Position numbers and translations under genes: made by a program. Under the pieces are notes generated by a model. The model did not search any database, was not told the origin of the DNA, and worked only from the letters and a program-made list of their open reading frames with translations. 64,000 bases of DNA. It comes from Certhia americana (taxonomy: Eukaryota; Chordata; Aves; Passeriformes; Certhiidae). The stretch covers positions 2,903,103 to 2,967,102 of the forward strand of contig CM031870.1 of NCBI GenBank assembly GCA_018697195.1. Direction: 5' to 3'. Shown here piece after piece: positions 37,469-49,700 of the stretch. Each line of letters starts with the position of its first letter. Position 1 is the first letter of the stretch.

Positions 37469-37663
37469 TGGTGACATCCAGGTAGGTGTAGGTGTGGATC
37501 TCCCCAGCCTGGTTGCTGGCAAAGCACTGGAAGATGCCGGCGTCCTGCGGCCGCAGCGCGTGGATGCGCAGCCCCCCGCTCAGCAGCACCTTGTACCGGG
37601 GGTTCTCCAGCCTGCTGAGGGGAACTGAGTCCTTGTACCACACCAGGGTGGGAATGGGAACAC
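37469..37663 (-). CDS. SDK1: SDK1 exon: second half of Ig domain 4
   Basis: This 195-base exon completes a Gly codon and encodes VPIPTLVWYKDSVPLSRLEN, then PRYKVLLSGGLRIHALRPQD, then AGIFQCFASNQAGEIHTYTY and LDVT. It carries the core Trp (LVWYKD) and the DAGIFQC motif with the second disulfide cysteine. It is very close to mammalian SDK1. Base composition stands out: 37535-37620 is CpG-rich and includes a GCGGCCGC octamer, while the flanking introns are AT-rich. Acceptor AG is at 37665-37664 and donor GTGAGT starts at 37468. Entry and exit are both phase 1. Confidence 0.97.
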
Positions 37664-38611
37664 CTGCTCAAGCACAAATTAATCACGGTTAGTCTTTGCA
37701 GAGCATGTTTTAGGTCATATCCCCTTTCCCCCCGTCTTTCTACGCCAATTATTTGTATTTTTTACAAGCTGCTTTTAGATAAATGGAGGCTGCATCTCAC
37801 ATTATCAATGGTAATAACACACTGCAGGACATGAGGGAATAAAACCAGCAAATACTAAGGGGGGAACGTTGAGAAAACACGTTATCAAATTACTTTCTTC
37901 ACCCAATCATATTTCACACTACTACAAAATAAGATTTGGAGCAATTTCATGTTGAAAGCCAGAATCACGCTCCTTAACAGCAGCTGTGTGGCAATACAGC
38001 CAGTCTGTAGGACTGTTCCATCCCAAATAAGATTCCTCTGTGCTTCTGTAGCTAAGATAGCTGAAATACAAAGGAAATGGCAAATTGCACATGAAAAATG
38101 AAGAGCTCACATGGCTGTACTTGAGTCCCAATTTAGCAGCTTAGTTTGAGCTGATGTACAAACAACACATTGCCAACAACAGGACAGCTTTAAATTATTA
38201 TTATTTTTATTCAGTCTCAAGCTTCACCTGCAATTTGAAAAAAAACAGGCATAAAGAGAAATAAAATTCCTAGCCTAGATAAAACTTACAGTCCCATTTA
38301 TTCCTGTTTTCTTTCATGTGCATGTTCCACAAACCCTGACACAGTTATTTCACACAGATGTTTGTTGCTGTCATGTCCCCGTCAGCTGCGATGAAGTGGC
38401 TGTAAATTTATCATATACAAATACTGTAGGATTCTCTTTTCCTCAAGAGATGTCAGGGGCATAGAACAGTCTTAGACAGCTGTTCCCATCCCACTGTTCA
38501 TATCAGACAGTGTTTTACCTTTACGCCCCAGATCTCTACTGGATCAAATGTTGGGAGTTCTGTGCAGAGACCAGAAGCAAGGCAGGTATTTGATTATGTG
38601 ATTCGATAATC

Positions 38612-38995
38612 ACTGAGTAATTATGACTGGAAAAGACCTCCAAGATTATCACCTTCCTATGTCTGATCACCTTTACTGGGAAGAAATTCCTCCTGATGTC
38701 CAACCTGACCCTCCCCTGGCACAGCTTAACAACATTTCCTCTCATCCTGCCCGTTGTTCCCCGTGAGCAGAGCCCGACTCCCATCTCGCTACATCCTCCT
38801 GTCGGGGAGTTGTGCAGAGCAGAAGGTCCCCCCTGAGCCTCCTTTTCTCCAGGCTGAGCACCCTGCCCAGCTTGCTCAGCTGCTCCTCCAGGATTTGCCC
38901 TCCAGACCCTTCCATTCCTTTCCCTGGAAATGCTCCAGCCCCTCAAGGTCCTTCCTGAACAGAAGGCCCAGAACTGGGCACAGCACTTGGGATGT
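38612..38995 (-). mobile_element. CR1 LINE, truncated copy
   Basis: About 380 bases matching the complement of the CR1 3' half: ctggaaaagacctccaagat, later aaattcctcctgatgtccaa, cttttctccaggctgagcac, ggccctccagaccc-type wording, and agaactgggcacagcacttg at the 5' side. The element runs on the minus strand, in sense with SDK1. It is 5' truncated and diverged and includes only remnants of the reverse-transcriptase C-terminal region, with stops in all frames of the sense strand. Confidence 0.88.
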
Positions 38996-41583
38996 TTTTA
39001 AACACTTTAAACTTAAAACCTCGTATCTACGAGGTTTTTACAATCTCTTGTAATAAGGTAAGAGACCACAAACTTAAATTCATGTGTGAGTGAAATCTGC
39101 CCAAATAGAGAAGAAGTGTCACTGAAGCATGGAGGATGGGATGTCACTGATGAATTGAGCATCTGCAGACAATGAATTTCACTGCAATGCTGGCAGTCAC
39201 TTGATGTTCAGAGAGCTAAAGTGCCATGGGAAGATCTATATAATCATCATTATCATTTTAAAACTCCCAAAGTTAAATACTACTGTGTTATGCTTCCATT
39301 CACATCATCTCTCAGTGTACTTATTTTCTTTATACAGACAAAAGCTGTATTAACTCTGGAAAGAATGTACAAACAATGTATGGAAATGACTGAAAACCAG
39401 CATCCAATCGCTGTTGTTACTTTTATAAACACGTATCATTTACTTCAATCACCTCTGATGCTTTTGTTCTGCTGATAAAATAAAATGTACTCATAATGCA
39501 GATAATCATCTCAGGAAGAAACCCACTATGCAGAAGTGCATTGTCTGATAGAGAATAGACGTGGTGTAGGAGCTTGCAATAGGCATAATTTAAATTTCAT
39601 ACAACAGCCCATATACAGAATTAGCGTAAATTTCAATGTTCACAATTCTCGGTGAGAGTGTTATTCATCTCTTGAAAATCCTCCTGGGCAAATACAAATT
39701 ATCACTGAGTAATGAAGAAACAGATGATGCAAAATGGAATAGTTCTCCTGATGCTGAGAAGCCTGGAAATTATTTCAAGTTTAAATAATAGCAACTCCAT
39801 TTTCCCACACATTAGACTTGATAGGCACTGAGGAAATAATGAAATCCTGCATTCAGAACACTCAAACCTTTAACACTGGTGTCATTCCATAAATCCCATT
39901 CTACTAACAGTATTGGCAAACCTTCTAATCCTATAATCACTGTGAGATACACCTTCCTATCACCAACTCAGCTGACAAACTGAATATTACCATCTCTATT
40001 TCTCTACTTTTCAGTTACGGGTATCTTCCTCCACTCAAAGTTATGAGTCTGAATAATAGGATCTTATCTGAGCACTCTGATGCCTGTCAGCAGCATTCAT
40101 TTGGGCTTTAGTGATCTTCCCAGAGAGATTTATCTTCCAAGTTGTACAGACATTCTCTTCTAATTTTGCTACCTGTTTGGCTGTAAAAATGGTTAAACAG
40201 AGCTTTTCTTCTCTTCCTCTTCTACCCACCCCACAATCTTTCCTCTCCACACACCCCCAAAGGAATTTTGCTTTTTCCCTTCTCTAAATGACTTCTGGTG
40301 AAAAATTATGAAGAGAAGAAAAGGCTTTAAAGACCTTTTGCACTCTACCTTTCCAAGCAGTACTGGCCTGACCCAGCTGCTCAAGAGCTGAGAGTGGCCT
40401 AGAAGACTGGCAATAATAAATAAAATAACCTTATTTTTCAATTGTGTGCAGCACTATTCATTTTTCACAGACAAATTAATCTAGTGTCAGGGGGGAGAAG
40501 GGAAGGCAGGAAACAGAGATGCTGGCTCTGGCTTTGCCACTTCTTCTGTAACCTTGGGCAAATAACTTATGGAACCCGAGGCTCAGCTCCTCCATCTGTG
40601 AAACAGCTGCTTGACTCTCTGCCAAATTTAACTTAAGAACCTCGAAGAAAGACTCAGAATATTCACTGTGTCATCTTTGTTATTTATTTTTTACCGCCTC
40701 CTCTAGATCCCAGTGAGCTACTGGGGAATCCCCAAAGCATCTCTTCCATCTACTTCTCTAAACAGGTAGAACTGAAGTCCAATTAACTGCACTCCCCAGA
40801 CACCACCACTACTGCCTGCAGCTCTAAACTTTCCACAAACAAATAAGAAAGAGCATTTAAAGGAAACCCATTGAACATTCAGGCAGCATCGGCCACTGCT
40901 GGAAGATAAACAGCAGAGCCTGGTTCCTGTGGCCTGATACCCTGAAACTCCATTACAGGGAGCAGGGAGATGGTCGCTGCAAGTTGCAATTTTATTTGCA
41001 GTTAATCTCTGCTTATACTGTGAAATTAATCTGTCTCTCACACATCCACAGTGCACGAAGTCTTGGCAAATGGGCTTTGTGCACAGAACCTGCTGGGGCT
41101 GGGGGAAATACAATCTGTCTTCCATTCGTAGCAAAGGTAGAGGGCAGCTCTGAAGTTTCCCCAGTGCTTTGTTCTCCCAGCTCAGAGCAGAGAGGCAGCA
41201 ATCTTCATTTATCCTCTTTTTAAGCACTGGCAATTGCCAGATTTGTGTAATAATGGATCAAAATTCCACTCTGTTTAATTCTAGTACCTGCCCTTTATAT
41301 GTGTTATAGATACTCAACAAAGTAATCCACAGGGAAACAAGTTTTCCTTGCACCATGCTCCTGCACCACGTTCGTCAGCAAATCAGATGTGCACTACTAG
41401 AGTCAAAACAGAAATAATTAATTTTGTCTAATAAATGTTCCCATATCTCCACTGAGAATGGTTATGAGTTCCCCATTAACCCCCCTGGGAACTAAACTTT
41501 TCAAAGCAAGAGCGAGGGTAGAAGGAAGAGTTGAAGTCAATCTCAGGTCTCCCTGATTCCTCCAAGTTTTGGGTTGGGTTTTC

Positions 41584-41603
41584 TTTTTTTTTTTTTTTTT
41601 TTT
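41584..41603. repeat. Poly-T tract, 20 bases
   Basis: Run of 20 T on the plus strand in the Ig4 intron. Simple homopolymer. Confidence 0.95.
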
Positions 41604-42795
41604 CTGTGTGAAAAAAATTTGAGACAGCAGATGGGATCCTGGGGAACTCCACTGACAGCAGGTCCTGCTGTGTTTTGCTTAAAAAGCTATTAATGTACAA
41701 GAAGACATTGTCTCTTATCATCTGATAGCTCCATTTCCAGAAGAGCCTTTCATAAGACATCTCACATTAGGCTTCTGAAATCCCAAATCAGCCAGAGCAA
41801 CCTTAACACACTTGCTTATCACACAGTTTGCAAAGATTCCTTCTAGAAAAGCAGTGCTGACACTTTCCTACATAAAACATGGGGAAAAATGCTTAAATCA
41901 TAGTGGCAATAACACAATCACGCAGTAAAAATGTCTTTATTGGCTCTGATTTGGAAGAAAGACACCACACAAATAAGCTGTTAGGTCTGGGTGCTTTTTT
42001 AATCAAGGATGTGATCTTTTTCCCTAAGGACCTCATGGCATTTTATGTGTGATGCTTCTTAAACTCAGCACCAGGAAAGTGAGACAACAAAATGTTCAGT
42101 CCCTTGCCAGAGTCACGTAGAAATTTGGTGTCTTTGAGAAACCTGTTCTAAACACATGAGGACAACGTCTCCTACCTTGCCAGAGTGCTGAAATAGGTGG
42201 GGATTGCATTTCTGTGCAACTCAACTTGAAACAGGATTTTAGTCAGGTGGAATTCTAGATATTTGAAGCCTTTTATATTAATAAACCACCTACCAATTAA
42301 AACCTCCCTGTAATAGTCCTGCAGATTTCATAGCTACATTCAGATGTCAGAGTTACTGACATTTCTATTCACTATATCAGTGCCCTAAGTTTTAGAAGAA
42401 AGGGCATTGGGACTGTTGAAAATAAGGACTGTTTGCATTAAAAATGGTGGGTTCCATAACCACGCTCTCCCCCCAGCCTATTTTCTGGCTCAAGATATTT
42501 AAATCTCTTCTCTACTGACAACTCTGAAGCACAGGCAGGATCCCAGAGCGGCAGGATTTGTGCTCCCCACAGGCAAACATCAACATCAATGCCAGCATTA
42601 TTCCAAATTAAACTAAATCACAAGAACTACCCAATTCTCCAAGGGGTAAGGCCACTCCTCTTCCTTGTATATGGGACCTGTGATAATCAGCAATAACACA
42701 GAGATTTCTGAACATTAAAGCTTACAAAGATGATTTCTTCCAGACTGGACAGACACATTCCATCAATCCAGGTTGGAACACCTTTGTGCACTCAC

Positions 42796-42879
42796 CCATG
42801 GCCTGGCAGAGGATGTCCACGTCCTTCTCCACCTCAGCCAAAATCACATTCTGGGGTTCAGCCGTAAAATATGGAGGTT
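42796..42879 (-). CDS. SDK1: SDK1 exon: first half of Ig domain 4
   Basis: This 84-base exon, the shortest found, completes a Glu codon and encodes PPYFTAEPQNVILAEVEKDV, then DILCQAM plus one base of Gly. It contains the Ig3-Ig4 linker (EPPYFTAEP, a sidekick signature) and the first disulfide cysteine of Ig4 (ILCQAMG). Acceptor AG is at 42881-42880 after CTTTCCCCA; donor GTGAGT starts at 42795. Entry and exit are both phase 1. Confidence 0.97.
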
Positions 42880-45800
42880 CTTGGGGAAAGCAAACAAGAG
42901 TCAACAAGCAAAGCCACAGCAAAGTGAAAAGCAGGCACTCATTAAAAAATATTCATCATAGAATCTCTCCACAGTTGCTGTATTTGATATAAGGGGTTAC
43001 AAACAGATTAGTTTGTATTTATTTAGAGGTGGGTTTTTTTGGTAGTAAAACATCATAAAAAAAAAAAAAAGTCTGACAATTTTTGCTGTGCTGAGTATGA
43101 ATTCCAGAGTTGAGTCAATGGAAGGTAAAGATTTAGGGGTTTACACTACAAATTAATACTTAGAGCAGGGGCTACTTTTCATTTTATAGGACTCAATCAT
43201 GGAACGTGTTAATTTTTTGCTTAGAAAGGCCTTCCCAAGAGGTTTATAAAGGTTTATATTTACAATGTAGCATTTTATAGGATAGTTTGCTTCAGTATCT
43301 AGACTGCATTTCACCTCAGCAAGGCAGGAAGCACGTCAAATAAAGTGCCATGGCATGCCACAGAGTCGACATCAGAGGACAAGTGCAGCATAACTAAAAG
43401 AAATTCCTCTCAACTGTTTTATTTCATGAAAGCAAACAGATTTAATGCTTTAATTGAAGTTATAGTAATAATCATAAAAATCCCCACTTTATCATTAGGG
43501 CTAAAGAAAAGATATTAGATGTTTAATTAAACAAAGACCAGACTGCAGAAATTGCAGACTATGCTGGCATGTAACTCTTTCTTCTATGCAGCATAAAATT
43601 GAAGAGCATCATGTCAAAGTCCCAGAGGCACTAAGGTTGCAGTCATTATCATGGTAACTAAAGTTTGTTCAATGCAATTATCATCTGAGTACTGCTTTTA
43701 GGAGGATTTTACTTGATTATAAATACAGTTCCCTTGTAGCATAACCAAACTCACTGGTAAGTTTTAGAAGATACAGAAAAGGCAATGTAAATGGCTTGTG
43801 AAACTGAGTTATTTGTGTTTGTGTTTTAAAGATATTGAAGATGTTTTAAAATATGTAGGATGCTGTAAGATCCAAGGTCATCTGAGCTGACCTGCTCTCA
43901 AATCTCTTTGCCAAACATGACTGGAAAATAGGACTTGTGGTTATATTATTGCCAGGACATCAGCATTTTAGTAAATAAAATCAAAATCATATAAATTTAT
44001 CCTGCCAAATCTTGTGGCTACCTGCAGTATAGCAAGGGTGGCTGTCATTACACGGGGGTGACATCAGGAGGCACCAGGTTAGAACAAAACCTCCCCTTTC
44101 CCAGCAGTTCTTCCCTCTCACTACAATAAAATACTTGCTAGGGTGTACAGAACTGGGGTCTCATCTGAGCACCAATGGATATTACAATTCTGTATTCATT
44201 CCAAATAAAGCCAATCAATATTAGTCTTCAGCACGCTGTGCAGGGGAGGAGGGGAGGCTGCAAACAGCCTGGAATAGTTGTTTACCCAGCAAAACCAATA
44301 AAAACAAGCTACCTGATTTATTATATTCTAATAATATACATGTGTTAACATTATTGATCCTCACTGCCTAAATATAAAGCTATTAATAAACATGCATAAT
44401 AAGCTGTGATTTATTGCATATGATCTCATGCGTTAATCTCAACAACAAATTGAAAAGCTGAACATTTAATTGAAATTCACTGATGGCACACACTTTGACA
44501 TGTTTGATCAGCTAAGTTGCTGAGTGCTCTGCAATTCGTCTAAGCCCATGTTTTCACTCTGAGCACTCTCCTTCCTCTCACACCATCCTCCACGCCCTGC
44601 CTGGTGTTTCCCTTGTGCTCCATTTCTCTGGAAATGTTAACTTTTGAATTTCCAGACTTTCAGTGCAGTGTCCTTATCTATGTGTCCTTCCTGTGGCCAC
44701 ACAGGTCAGTGTCCACACTCAAAATGTGTCCATCTCTCAAAATAAAATTTGAATCTTCCATTCTATGGCAATTTGATGTTATTGTGGGGTGAGGACAAAG
44801 CATCATTGGGCCAGGAAAGCATCCAGACACATATTCACAAATCCAGACATTCTCTTCCAAGTCTGACCCTCTTCTGTGAATGTCTCTCCAGTCACTGAAG
44901 TTTATCTTCTGCTTGGGGAGGTCCTGACTGCACCTTTCCTTTTATAAAGGATTCTGCCCTTATCGGGCCAATCTCTAAACTTGGCAACCTTCAGCCACTC
45001 TCAAACTTTCTTCTGGATCAGCAACATACTCACACACAAGTGATAAATTTTCAGATTTATCTTCACTGTGGGCCTGCAGTCCGGCTGCAAAGCACTTAAT
45101 GTGACCTCAAAGATGCTGGTGGTTCCATGACCTCTGTTTATGTGCTGCTACACAGCTCCTGCAGTTACACCTGGCATATTTACACGGCTGTCTTTCTCAG
45201 TGAACCTCCCAAAATTCTAACCTCCAACCTGTGCTCCCTTCCTTTACATCCCACACAGGCTGTTTGTTACCCTCAAAGAAACTTCTGACATTAAGAGATG
45301 CTTAGAGGAGCAGGTATCAAGCAATGAATTATGTGACAAAGAAACTCAAGTCAGTGACAACTGTCACTTAGCAAACGGGATGTGATGTTATAAAAAGAAG
45401 ACTCACATCAGTTTTTCTGAAAGAAGCAGGGAGAAACAGAAGCACACAAGGCAGAAAAAGAGCAGGAGCAGCAGCAAGATGCGATCTAAAGGCCACAGGC
45501 AGATCCCAGAGGACTTCCAGTGCCAACAGATTTGATTTCTAGTCTTGAAGCCCAGGCTCACCTTTTCCCCCAGATTAAAGCCTGCTGAACTCTTTTCACA
45601 GCCACTCCAGCAGCTGGAAGCACTGCCAAATGCTACACCTGACACAGAGACAACAGCTGCCCAAGGATGAATCAAACCCTATTCTTGAAAGATAAGCACT
45701 GATACAGAAAACCTTCCAAAAGCAACTCTGCAATTTATGGCCTGTACTGACTAAAGATTGAGACAAGCCTGGAGGTGGCAAGGCTGATTGATAAGGGATT

Positions 45801-45961
45801 TCTGGAAGATCCAGGATAGCACATGGACAACAGCACTGGGTAAAGTGTAACATATGTGAAAAATTAGCCTTGGTGGTGCAAGGAATGAGGGAATTCCAGA
45901 AATATTGGTGTAGGGATACCCTAAGGGGTTTTGAGGCAAATAAATGAGTGATTTGATGCAG

Positions 45962-46200
45962 AACCTCAGAATGACTGGGGTTGGAAGTGACCCCTAGGGA
46001 TCATCCAGACCATTCCCCCTGCTAAGCTGGTGCATCCAGGGTAGGCTGCAGATGTTTTTTACCATCTCCAGAGAATGACACTCTACAAGCTCTCTGGGAA
46101 GCTTCTTTCAGTGCTCTGTCACCCTCCAAGTAAAGAAGTTTGAGTTTTCCACACAACTGTGCAGCTTTTCCATGTCCATGTGCCATTCACCAGCAGCATG
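45962..46200 (-). mobile_element. CR1 LINE, old diverged copy
   Basis: The plus strand starts cctcagaatgactggggttg gaagtgacccc, followed by gatcatccagaccattcccc and later accatctccagagaatgaca, ctctctgggaagcttctttc and agtgctctgtcaccctccaa. These are the complement of a CR1 3' end in a more diverged subfamily. It is in sense with SDK1. The 5' limit is unclear and may extend some tens of bases further. Confidence 0.8.
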
Positions 46201-46727
46201 AATGCTCCAAAGCTCCTCTGCAGTCAACAGAAGTCAGGCTGTGGAGGAAACAGCTCCAGCTACAGGTGCTGGGCAGCTGAAACCTCAGCTCCTCTCTTTT
46301 CAGAGGTGTCAGATGTATCATCTGCATGTCAGGTTTTGTGCCCAAGGGCCTGAATGCCCAGCATTAACTACAAGGGAGAAATTCAGAGTATCTGAATTTG
46401 GGTTGTACAGCACCTGATGACTGACTGTCAGAAAGAGGCCATAAAAATGCAGCACTATTTATAGGGGTCAGGTGGCATTCTGAGGGGGCACTGTGGCTGG
46501 CTGTATATATGACTCCACTACATATTTATAAGGCTTGGTTTGAGTCACACAGCATGAATTTAACATTTATTGTTGTAGGCAATAATCATGTGTTGAAATT
46601 TAATATGTGTGTCGAAATTATAACATCTTCCAAAGAATATAACATGCCAGATAAGTCCCCACACAGCAATTTTTAGGAAAGACAGTAATTTGCCAGTGTC
46701 AGGTCAAGCATTTAAATTTTTTGGAAG

Positions 46728-46775
46728 TTACAGAATCACACTAGTTAGAAGAGGAAAGGACCCATTACTCCAAGT
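46728..46775 (-). mobile_element. Possible CR1 scrap
   Basis: Reads acagaatcacactagttaga followed by agaggaaaggaccc on the plus strand, which is similar to the complement of a CR1 3' terminus but too short and diverged to be sure. Confidence 0.3.
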
Positions 46776-49700
46776 TCACCCTGCTGGCATTATGGCAGGT
46801 GGCAATGAGAGGGGTCACAGCCCACATTAGGCTGAAAGAAACAGATACTGCATTGTTCAGATACTGTATTGGTGTTTGACTAATCTTCACTAAAATGTCA
46901 AGTATAGGCAAGGGGGGAAAAGAGTATTTGAATATAAATGAGTGCTTTTAGTAGTTGTTGAGGGGTTTGGGTTTTTTTTTTTTTTTGCACTCCAGACATC
47001 ACTGGAAAGATGTCTCTCAGAAAAGCCCTTGGGAGCCTGCAAAATTTGATCCTAACTTCCCCCTGTGCAGAGTTACATGGTCACTGATTTTAACATTCAA
47101 AAGATAGCAGTCAGCATCCATTACATACCCTTCAAGCTGCACTGGAGATGTGTGACCTAATCCTAGATACACACATGAAAGTCAGAAAGAACAGAGAAAG
47201 CCCCAGGGGCTCCTCCAAAGCTGAAATTCCTGCATCTCTCAGAAACTCAGGGCTGCATATTTAAGGGGAAAAATTGAGCCTTCAACATGGAAGCCTTCCT
47301 CCAGCATTACCATAAACTAATTTATTTGGTGAATATCTTCTAAAGGAAAGGAACTGGAAGCTTGACAGTCCGTTGTAGGTACAAAGTCTGTAACTCCAGA
47401 CAGAAGATCAGACCAGCCATGCTGGGAGAAAAACCCCATTGTGGATGCAGGTACAGCAGGCTCCTTGGAGCAGGAAGTTTCTTTGCATGAATATCAGGTT
47501 AAAACAGAGAGAGATGAAAAGATCCGTGTGGCTTCTTGGTACCCCTACTGCGAGCTGCAGTCTGTGTGTTCTGAAATAACAACCCGGGGAACACATGTCC
47601 TGTCTGCAGGGCTTGTTGGGAATATCAGAGGCAGAGCTGGGCTGCCCAGAAGTCCCACTGCCTCCCTGTGGGATAGGTCCTGTTGCATTTGGACCCAAGG
47701 CAGAATGTCTGTGTCCATCTCAGAACCTCTGAGGCCTGACAAATCAAAAGCTGCCAATATTTCTTTTCTTTGAGCCCAAACTGTGATTAGGTGAGTCCGA
47801 AGTCGTTTTGTATTATAGTTTCCCTGAAAACTTATTATTTTCTTACACAGTAGATGAACAGAGTCATCAGGATCTTAAGCACCACACATGAAAAATTCTT
47901 TCCACTGCTTTCAAAGAAAGCCCCTGCAGTGTTTCAAAGTGTCTAAGCTAGAGCCACCAGAGCTGCAGTTTCCAGAGGTCTGAGCATGAGGCACTGAGGT
48001 GCTTGTAGCTACAGAGGGAAATAACTTCTGCTCTGGCAGTTCTGTATACACAATGCAAATTCCTGAGCAGCAGAAATGCACAAAGAAGACCCTTCAGCAT
48101 CTGGACACTCCTGGAGAACAGGGAGGAACAGCCCCACAGGCAACGTCAGAGCCCAGCCAGATGGGCCCTTCAGGCCAACACTGGAACTCTTCTGATGTGT
48201 TCCTGAATCCTGTGGTCCCACAGAGCTGAATTCTCCCAAGGTGAGAATAACATGTCTTTTAGTGTAGATCTCTGGGCACAGAAATGCTCCAAAAGAAGGG
48301 AAGCCCTCTCCTCTGACTCTGTTTTATTCGTTTGTATTCCTTTGGACAGACCAACAAGGCTTCAACTCTCAGTTCTGTACAAACACTTATCATACCAGGC
48401 CCTTCTTTCTAATAGTTTTTCTCATTTTGTTCAATCAGGTTTTACTTTCTGACTACATTCAATTTAAAGAGCAGTTTGGATTTCATATAGTGGAAGACTA
48501 TGGTTCCCCGTTTTCTTAAGCTCCTAAAATTCATAATTCCCACAGAACAGTCACTTAAGAAATTACTGTTGCCATTTGTCACTAAAACTTGCAGAAGTGG
48601 AGCAAAAGAATTTAAGATTATCTCAGCTTTCAAATTGGTTTGTTCATGGGAAGACTCTTTAAATTACTTAATCTTCAAACTGTTAGTGATAAAACAAATG
48701 TGCTCTTATCTAATCTGCAACAAATCTTTCCCAAACTGTTACTCTGCCAAGCGAGGAACATGATACCCTTTAAAAATTTATAACAACTGCAGCTAATAAA
48801 ACCAAGGTTTGGAACCACCTCAGTTTATCTTTTCTGGAACAATATGAAGATGTCAGGGAGCTCTTTGCCACGTTCAGAAGAAAAGTGCAGCAGCACACAA
48901 CTAGAGGATTTTCTTGTTTATGCAGTACTACTCCAGTACATTGGAGATTCAGATTTTTTGAATATTATTGTGATTTTAATTTACAGACCAAAATATATTC
49001 TCAGAAACATCCAGAAACAATTCTGAGATAATACTGTAGGTCACAAATAACTATTTGTTGAGTAGGTGCCTTTGTGCTAAGTTTCACTGCCTTCTAACAG
49101 GGCTCTGGTCACCATCTGAGCCACACTCAGATTGTGACTTCTCTTAGCTGGGAAAGCCAAGGACTGATATATTTGGAAAAAAGCTTTGATTAACTCAGTG
49201 TTTGTGACATATTTGATGCATCTTTTTATTGCTATCCCTGTTCTACCTGTTAATAGCAAGAGTATTTTCCTCTTCTATTGACCCAGAGAAGCTGTCATAA
49301 GCATGCTATTGAGGGGCTGCATTTGATTTCTCCCATTCTGCAAACAAACCTCTTCTTTTAAGCCAATTTCCTTTTTCTGTTAGTTAAGACCCCTCATTAA
49401 GTCCACGCTGTGTTATTCTCACAAGAAGTACAGCTCATTATCAGCTCCCAATCTACACATCCACACTACAAATATTTTATGCATGCAAATGGACAAGCAT
49501 TCCTGATTCTAAGTACTGCCCCCATGGACTAGGAGAGATACACTGCAGAAAGCCTTAGGTTTGAATCTTGTCTGCACTTTCCTCCAGAACCCGTCCCTTG
49601 ACTAATTAAATGACAGCCAGATCCATCCAAGAATTCTAAAGCTGAATATAAGTTATGCATTAACTACTAATCCTTTGATTTGGCTCCCTGTTTAGAATTA

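Larger units (their letters stand above)
37664..42795 (-). other. SDK1: SDK1 intron within Ig4
   Basis: A 5132-base phase-1 intron splitting Ig4. It contains a CR1 copy (38612-38995) and a poly-T tract (41584-41603). The stretch 39.5-39.9 kb is repeat-free and AT-rich and could be conserved noncoding DNA. A 171-codon minus frame at 40718-41233 has no recognisable domain and I treat it as chance. Confidence 0.88.

Noticed and set aside
40718..41233. 171-codon minus-strand open frame in the Ig4 intron
   Set aside because: No recognisable domain, Cys and Ser rich without pattern, no phase-matching splice signals noticed; length is within what chance gives in 64 kb.
45403..45675. Leu-rich minus frame resembling a membrane segment
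   Set aside because: The Leu run comes from an AGC/AGG-rich stretch; no homology, no splice phase fit, and SDK1's membrane helix lies after FN3-13.
49555..49580. ggtttgaatc, resembling a tRNA T-loop
   Set aside because: No matching acceptor stem or anticodon arm around it on either strand.
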